From: Artemia franciscana
Taxonomy: Eukaryota > Arthropoda > Branchiopoda > Anostraca > Artemiidae
Assembly: GCF_032884065.1 (NCBI RefSeq)
Contig: NC_088873.1
Span: 9,249,702-9,313,701 of the forward strand
Direction of reading: 5' to 3'
DNA length: 64,000 nucleotides
Every line of letters starts with the position of its first letter. Within the stretch, counting starts at the first letter, position 1. This document shows positions 57,371 through 64,000 of the stretch, piece by piece. The notes beneath the pieces were generated by a model. That model was not told the DNA's origin, did no database searches, and was given only the letters and a program-made list of their open reading frames with translations. The position numbers and the translations under genes were made by a program.

Positions 57371-60300
57371 GTAATTAGCTACTTGGCCCAGATCTCTTGT
57401 TAAGTGGTTTTCTGGGTGAAATATTTTGCTAGTTCTATTTATAGATGGGAAATAGGCTACTTGGCTTTTGAGCATGATTAGAAGTAGCCACTTAGCCCCA
57501 ATTTTCATTGGAGTTGTTTTCTAGATGAATAGATTTTGCAAGTTCTTGTTAAGTAAATATAGATAATAAATATGTTGTTTGTGAGCTTTGTTTGTAATTT
57601 GCTACTTGGCCCAAACTTCTTGTCCAGTGGTTTTCTAGATGAACGGATTTTGCAAGCTTTTGTTAAACCTATATAGATAGTAAACATTTGGCCTTTGAGC
57701 ATTGATAGGAATTAGTCACTTGTCCCCAACGTCCATTCAAGTTGTTTTCTAGATGAACAGATTTTGCCAATTCTTGCTAAGTAAATATAGATAGTGAATA
57801 TGTCGTTTTTGAGCTTTGTTTGTAATTAGCTACTTGGCCCAAACTTCTTGTCCAGTGGTTTTCTAGATGAACAGATTTTGCAAGCTTTTGTTAAGCCTAT
57901 ATAGATAGTAAACATTTGGCCTTTGAGCATTGATAGGAATTAGTCACTTGTCCCCAATGTCCATTTAAGTTGTTTTCTAGATGAACAGATTTTGCCAATT
58001 CTTGCTAAGTAAATATAGATAGTGAATATGTCGTTTTTGAGCTTTGTTTGTAATTAGCTACTTGGCCCAAACTTCTTGTCCAGTGGTTTTCTAGATGAAC
58101 GGATTTTGCAAGCTTTTGTTAAGCCCATATAGATAGTAAACATTTGGTCTTTGAGCATTGATAGGAATTAGTCACTTGTCCCCAATGTCCATTCAAGTTG
58201 TTTTCTAGATGAACAGATTTTGCCAATTCTTGCTAAGTAAATATATATAGTGAATATGTCGTTTTTGAGCTTTGTTTGTAATTAGCTACTTGGCCCAAAC
58301 TTCTTGTCCAGTGGTATTCTAGATGAACAGATTTTGCAAGCTTTTGTTAAGCCTATATAGATAGTAAACATTTGGCCTTTGAGCATTGATAGGAATTAGT
58401 CACTTGTCCCCAATGTCCATTCAAGTTGTTTTCTAGATGAACAGATTTTTCCAATTCTTGCTAAGTAAATATAGATAGTGAATATGTCGTTTTTGAGCTT
58501 TGTTTGTAATTAGCTACTTGGCCCAAACTTCTTGTCCAGTGGTTTTCTAGATGAACGGATTTTGCAAGCTTTTGTTAAGCCTATATAGATAGTAAACATT
58601 TGGCCTTTGAGCATTGAAAGGAATTAGTCGCCTGGCCCCAATTTCCACTCGAGTTGTTTTCTAGATGAACAGATTTTGTCAATTCTTGCTAAGTAAATAT
58701 ATATAGTGAATATGTCGTTTTTGAGCTTTGTTTGTAATTAGCTACTTGGCCCAAACTTCTTGTCCAGTGTTTTTCTAGATGAACGGATTTTGCAAGCTTT
58801 TGTTAAGCCTATATAGATAGTAAATATTTGGCCTATGAGCATTGAAAGGAATTAGTCGCCTGGCCCCAATTTCCACTCGAGTTGTTTTTTAGATGAACAG
58901 GTTTTGCCAATTCTTGCTAAGTAAATATAGATAGTGAATATGTCGTTTTTGAGCTTTGTTTGTAATTAGCTACTTGGCCCAAATTTCTTGTCCAGTGGTT
59001 TTCTAGATGAACGGATTTTGCAAGCTTTTGTTAAGCCTATATAGATAGTAAACATTTGGCCTTTGAGCATTGATAGGAATTAGTCACTTGTCCCCAATGT
59101 CCATTCAAGTTGTTTTTTAGATAAACAGATTTTGCCAGTTCTTGCTAAGTAAATATAGATAGTGAATATGTCGTTTTTGAGCTTTGTTTGTAATTAGCTA
59201 CTTGGCCCAAACTTCTTGTCCAGTGGTGTTCTAGATGAACGGATTTTACAAGCTTTTGTTAAGCCTATATAGATAGTAAATATTTGGCATTTGAGCATTG
59301 AAAGGAATTAGTCGCCTGGCCCCAATTTCCACTCGAGTTGTTTTCTGGATGAACAGATTTTGCCAATTCTTGCTAAGTAAATATAGATAGTGAATATGTC
59401 GTTTTTGAGCTTTGTTTGTAATTAGCTACTTGGCCCAAACTTCTTGTCCAGTGGTTTTCTAGATGAACGGATTTTACAAGCTTATGTTAAGCCTATATAG
59501 ATAGTAAATATTTGGCCTTTGAGCATTGAAAGGAATTAGTCGCCTGGCCCCAGTTTCCACTCGAGTTGTTTTCTAGATGAACAGATTTTGCCAATTCTTG
59601 CTAAGTAAATATAGATAGTGAATATGTCGTTTTTGAGCTTTGTTTGTAATTAGCTACTTGGCCCAAACTTCTTGTCCAGTGGTTTTCTAGATGAACGGAT
59701 TTTGCAAGCTTTTGTTAAGCCTATATAGATAGTAAACATTTGGCCTTTGAGCATTGATAGGAATTAGTCACTTGTCCCCAATGTCCATTCAAGTTGTTTT
59801 CTAGATAAACAGATTTTGTCAATTCTTGCTAAGTAAATATAGATAGTGAATATATCGTTTTTGAGCTTTGTTTGTAATTAGCTTCTTGGTCCAAACTTCT
59901 TGTCCAGTGGTTTTCTAGATGAACGGATTTTGCAAGCTTTTGTTAAGCCTATATAGATAGTAAACATTTGGCCTTTGAGCATTGAAAGGAATTAGTCGCC
60001 TGGCCCCAATTTCCACTCGAGTTGTTTTCTAGATGAACAGATTTTGTCAATTCTTGCTAAGTAAATATATATAGTGAATATGTCGTTTTTGAGCTTTGTT
60101 TGTAATTAGCTACTTGGCCCAAACTTCTTGTCCAGTGTTTTTCTAGATGAACGGATTTTGCAAGCTTTTGTTAAGCCTATATAGATAGTAAATATTTGGC
60201 CTTTGAGCATTGAAAGGAATTAGTCGCCTGGCCCCAGTTTCAACTCGAGTTGTTTTCTAGATGAACAGATTTTGCCAATTCTTGCTAAGTAAATATAGAT

Positions 60301-60438
60301 AGTGAATATGTCGTTGTTGAGCTTTGTTTGTAATTAGCTACTTGGCCCAAACTTCTTGTTCAGTGGTTTTCTAGATGAATGGATTTTGCAAGCTTTTGTT
60401 AAGCCTATATAGATAGTAAACATTTGGCCTTTGAGCAT
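57371..60438 (+). repeat. 228-bp higher-order satellite, left part
   Basis: About 13 units of 228 bases; the GTAATTAGC motif recurs at 57822, 58050, 58278, 58506, 58734 and 58962. Each unit is two related half-units of about 114 bases sharing TTTTCTAGATGAAC and ATATAGATAGT. The second half comes in two forms (CACTTGTCCCCAATGTCC and CGCCTGGCCCCAATTTCC) mixed along the array. The first, most diverged unit starts exactly at the splice donor of the exon at 57274-57370. Confidence 0.9.
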
Positions 60439-60564
60439 ATTAGTTCAAAAGAAAATCCATGCAATACCTCACCAAAATGTGCCAATTGCAATGGTGAACA
60501 CGTGTCCTTTAGCATGTCATGCTCCGTTCTCCGTGGTTTTGCTAGTCAACAAACCTCTAAATGA
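60439..60564 (+). pseudogene. L2 ORF1 C-terminal end with zinc knuckle
   Basis: The frame ending at TGA 60562-60564 reads ENPCNTSPKCANCNGEHVSF and then SMSC, a CX2CX4HX6C-type zinc knuckle as in LINE ORF1 (gag-like) RNA-binding proteins. The 5' part is lost by truncation. The stop overlaps the ORF2 start as ATGA (ATG at 60561), an arrangement that would allow reinitiation. Confidence 0.75.
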
Positions 60565-63192
60565 CTTTACAAATTTCAATCATATCGCACAATATCAATG
60601 GCACAAAAAATAAAGATGCTTATATTGACGATCTGTACGAGAACTTCGACGTTATCTGCCTGCAAGAAACTTTGTTAACTTCCTCTAGCAGAAATTTCCT
60701 TCATCGAAGCTCTGTTCATTCGGTTTTTACTTCTGATGCTGTTACCACGCGTGGCCGTCCTTCTGGAGGCCTGGCCTGTATTTTTTTAAAAAAGTATTGA
60801 TCTTTCGAACCCATCCCTTTTTTATTCGGATAAGCACATTCTTGCTGTTAGAGTAAATAGTACTGTGTTTGCTAATGTTTATCTTCCATATAAAAATAAT
60901 ACAGTGGAGTCAATAAATAAATTTGCTATTACATGCAAGTCTTTAAAGTCCGTGATGAATCGTGTCAAGGAAAATAAACTTGATTTTATAGTTCTTGGTG
61001 ACTTTAACACGGATTTGAATGAACAAAGTTATCGATCCCGAGAAATATTGGAGTGCATGCCCCCTTACGTGATTCTGAAGAAAGATTTATCATACTCCTA
61101 TATCCATCAATCTGGTAGTGTTTCTAATATTGATCATATAATCAGTTCATCACAGCTAAAATGCTCGATTATTCATGTTGATATTGAGTCTGATGACATT
61201 GACCATCTATCGCTTTCATTTACTACTGAACTGAAACGTAACCTTTGCAATGTTGCCCCTATTGGGAATTCTAAATGGTTTAAATGTAGTAATTGGAAAA
61301 GAGCCGATATTGCTTTATATATATTGCTTAATTGTATTCGTGTGCCTTATCATCTACTCCAATTGCAAGTAAAGGGTAGTAAGCGTGATCTTGATAGATA
61401 CTATGATGATATAATTAGATGTATGAAAGAAGCTAAAAAAAATTGCGGTTCCCCAGGAACGTATTCGTATAAAAACGCGGAAATCTATATGGGCTGCCGA
61501 TCCTGAATTAAAGAATTTTAAAAATAAGGCAAAACTTTGGCTTCGAATTTGTGTTGATTGTGGTAGACCTATAACGGGGTCTGTTGCGGATATAAAGCAG
61601 AAAACAAAGAATGATTATAAAAAGTACCTTAAATCTATTCGTTATAAGGGTATGGATTTTCCAGCCTCTAAAAAGGATTGGTCTAAATTGATCAATTCTG
61701 AGAAGCTGGATAAAAGTGATCTTTATAATAGTGATTCGATTTCTAGTTCAACTTGGTATGTTTACTATTCGGGAATTTCTTCCAAAATTAATTTTTTTTG
61801 TGCAGTCACATTATTCTCGGTTACTTTCTAAAATTCTACCGCCTTCGCTTCATCAGGGCCATATTATTCCAGTATCAATAACTGCTGTTGAAAATGCAAT
61901 TAAGCAACTGAAATCTTCATCCATTGATATTGATGGTATTAGTGTAAATAATATAAATCCAATGTGTGTTGTTCTTTTATTTCATTTGCAGTTGTTGTTC
62001 CAAATGTGTTTAACATCTTCTCTGGTTCCGGATAGATTTCTTTGTGGAAATGTCACCTCAATTCTAAACCGGGGAAAACTCCCTTCTCAATGTTCATCTT
62101 ATCGCCCTATAACCACTACGTGTAACCTGAGTAAAATCCTTGAATATATTTTAATTCCTCATTTAAATGAAAATATAAATTTCGGATCGAATCAATTCGG
62201 GTTTCAAGCTGGTATTGGTTGTCAACATGCACACCGTGTTCTTTCTTCCGCCCTTAAGAATAGCATGGCTGAGGGGTCGCCACTTTATATGTGTACTTTG
62301 GACCTTTCTAAAGCTTTTGACAATGTAGTTCACAGTCAAGCTTTTTTTTTTCCTTTTTAATAATGGTGTAAATCTTTCAGTCATTTTTCTTCTTCGTTTT
62401 TGGTATGAGAATTCTTTTCTCCGAATTAATAAATCTGGATCTCCGTTTGTCCGTTTATGTCGAGGTGTCAAGCAGGGAGGGGTTTTATCACCTAGTATAT
62501 TCAAAATGTGCATTTCTGGTATTTTAGATGAAATTAGATCAAATTATTTTATTGGACTCACAGATGTTTCTTATCTTCCTTATGCAGATGACCTTTTACT
62601 TTTGTGTAAAAATAAGCAAGGTCTCTCGTTTATGGTCTCAAAAGTTTCATGTCTATTTTCTAATATTGGTCTTTCTCTTAATGTCGAGAAATGTGAATTT
62701 CTAGTTTTTAATGGTCCGACTTCCTCTAATGCTCCCTTAGCTTGTCGCGGTTTTTCAATACCCTTTGTTTCCACCTTTCGGTGGTTGGGTATTACTGTTA
62801 CGAATTCAATTTCTTGCCTACGGCAGTGCACTGTTCGTGATGTTCAAAAGAAAATTCAAACGGGCTATTCTAAGATAGTTGCTAATCGAGGGAAGTATAA
62901 TAGACGTGCACTCGGTAGACTATATGCTACATTTTGTGATCATTCTGTCCTTTATCTTTCTGGTCTTTATCCCCTTCTAAAGAAAAAAGATGTTAATCAG
63001 ATTCGGATTTTTTATTTCAGATATTGTAAATTTTTACTTTATCTCCCCCCTTGGTATAGCAATAGGAAGATAATTCGTAAGTTTGATGTCCCTGATATAA
63101 GTGCAAAGTTGGCCCTTATGTATGGAAGGTTGTCGGAATCAGTTTTTTATCGTTTATCGCCTCATCATCCTTTGGTCCGTCTGTTCGGTTAA
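60561..63192 (+). pseudogene. L2 ORF2: endonuclease and reverse transcriptase, frameshifted
   Basis: The AP-type endonuclease is at 60561-61260: SHNINGTKNKD, CLQETLL, LGDFNTDLN and SDDIDHLSL. The frame breaks near 60795 (T/A run), 61500 and 61755. The reverse transcriptase follows: SIDIDGISVNNI, SYRPITTTCNLSKILE, NQFGFQAG, LDLSKAFDNV (to about 62340, broken in a T9 run), GVKQGGVLSPSIF and the intact PYADDLLLL catalytic box near 62577-62603. The C-terminus stops at 63190-63192. The order of motifs and catalytic residues is complete, but at least four frame breaks make it inactive. Confidence 0.85.
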
Positions 63193-63323
63193 TCTCATTG
63201 TAGCGTAATGTTTTTTCTATTTGTAGTGTATTTTCTTTTTCTTTTTTTTTTCTTTTTGTTACTCCACAAGTGCCATAACTTGTTATGATGTGGGTTAAAA
63301 ATAAATTATTATTATTATTATTA

Positions 63324-63890
63324 TAGTAAATATTTGGCCTTTGAGCATTGATAGAAATTAGTCACTTGTCCCCAATGTCCATTCAAGTGGTTTTCTAGAT
63401 GAACAGATTTTGCCAATTCTTGCTAAGTAAATATAGATAGTGAATATGTCGTTTTTGAGCTTTGTTTGTAATTAGCTACTTGACCCAAACTTCTTGTCCA
63501 GTGGTTTTCTAGATGAACAGATTTTGCAAGCTTTTGTTAAGCCTATATAGATAGTAAACATTTGGCCTTTGAGCATTGATAGGAATTAGTCACGTGTCCC
63601 CAATGTCCATTCAAGTTGTTTTCTAGATAAACAGATTTTGCCAATTCTTGCTAAGTAAATATGGATAGTGAATATGTCGTTTTTGAGCTTTGTTTGTAAT
63701 TAGCTACTTGGCCCAAACTTCTTGTCTAGTGGTTTTCTAGATGAACGGATTTTGCAAGCTTTTGTTAAGCCTATATAGATAGTAAACATTTGGCCTTTGA
63801 GCATTGAAAGGAATTAGTCGCCTGGCCCCAATTTCCACTCGAGTTGTTTTCTAGATGAACAGATTTTGCCAATTCTTGCTAAGTAAATAT
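63324..63890 (+). repeat. 228-bp satellite, right part
   Basis: The array continues after LINE L2 for about 2.5 units, with both forms of the second half-unit, and ends at GCTAAGTAAATATTAAATAAA. Confidence 0.9.
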
Positions 63891-64000
63891 TAAATAAAAA
63901 AAACTAGTTTTTTAACTGAAAGTAAGGAGCGACATTAAAACTTAAAACGAACAGAAATTACTCCGTATATGAAATGGGTTGTCCCCTCCGCAGTGCCTCG
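63891..64000. repeat. Dispersed repeat, truncated by window edge
   Basis: AAACTAGTTTTTTAACTGAA, then GGAGCGACATTAAAAC and CCGTATATGAAATGGG, is related to 47029-47095. It begins where the satellite stops. The element type is not identified. Confidence 0.6.

Larger units (their letters stand above)
60439..63323 (+). mobile_element. LINE L2, 5'-truncated CR1/Jockey-like retrotransposon
   Basis: It is inserted in the satellite and flanked by a 25-base duplication (TAGTAAACATTTGGCC... at 60414-60438 and TAGTAAATATTTGGCC... at 63324-63348, one mismatch), and ends in an (ATT)n tail (63304-63323). It contains the end of ORF1 and a broken ORF2. The 3' UTR is short (63193-63303) and T-rich. Clade assignment is tentative. 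Confidence 0.85.

Noticed and set aside
57272-57702. Minus-strand frames of 65-78 codons over the satellite start
   Set aside because: They read antisense through the satellite and across the exon, with no conservation between units.

Overview
This is repeat-dominated DNA from an animal nuclear genome, not a bacterial or organellar segment. Introns and splice-like sites, Helitrons, two kinds of non-LTR retrotransposon, a tRNA-derived SINE, a satellite and two 100-N scaffold gaps (4519-4618, 36817-36916) all point to a eukaryotic assembly. The element mix fits an arthropod. Some dispersed repeats look familiar from a branchiopod crustacean such as brine shrimp, but that is a recollection I could not test.

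Bases 1 to about 47030 are a nest of at least 20 copies or pieces of one Helitron family, on both strands. A reference copy can be read by comparing them. It starts with TC and a conserved TCTATATATATAAAAATAAG-type terminus. Next come a cluster of TGACGTCA (CRE) palindromes and a TATA box. The protein begins with a 23-residue basic repeat domain resembling the STPR DNA-binding repeat, followed by a CPYC...CC zinc-binding motif, an HUH/Y2 Rep domain and a Pif1-type helicase. The 3' end is a GC-rich hairpin ending in CTAG. Every copy is broken. The best helicase is at 41714-43843, the best Rep core at 34992-36176 (- strand), and the best STPR array at 1945-2712. Derivatives carry a short separate ORF (STPR start plus an acidic DSDDDWVWDFDL tail), a GACGACCGGGAC minisatellite and long AACTAAAAAA-type tracts. 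Many ends lie in (TA)n microsatellites.

Within this block, a dead RTE-like LINE (4780-8397, 12-bp target duplication, TAAG tail) sits in a segment that recurs at 10515-11758 and 15127-16446. That segment contains an exon-like ORF behind a splice acceptor and may be captured host DNA.

From 47030 to 57260 the DNA is AT-rich and mostly non-coding. It holds a tRNA-derived SINE with target duplication, a candidate 340-bp TA-flanked MITE, foldback elements (one with an 8-bp target duplication and a visible empty site) and a 1741-bp tandem duplication. A relic of the short acidic ORF lies at 56122-56400.

From 57262 to the end there is one probable host first coding exon (57274-57370). Its intron begins at once with a 228-bp satellite. 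A 5'-truncated CR1/Jockey-like LINE (60439-63323, 25-bp target duplication, ATT tail) interrupts the satellite, which resumes to about 63890 and is followed by another dispersed repeat.
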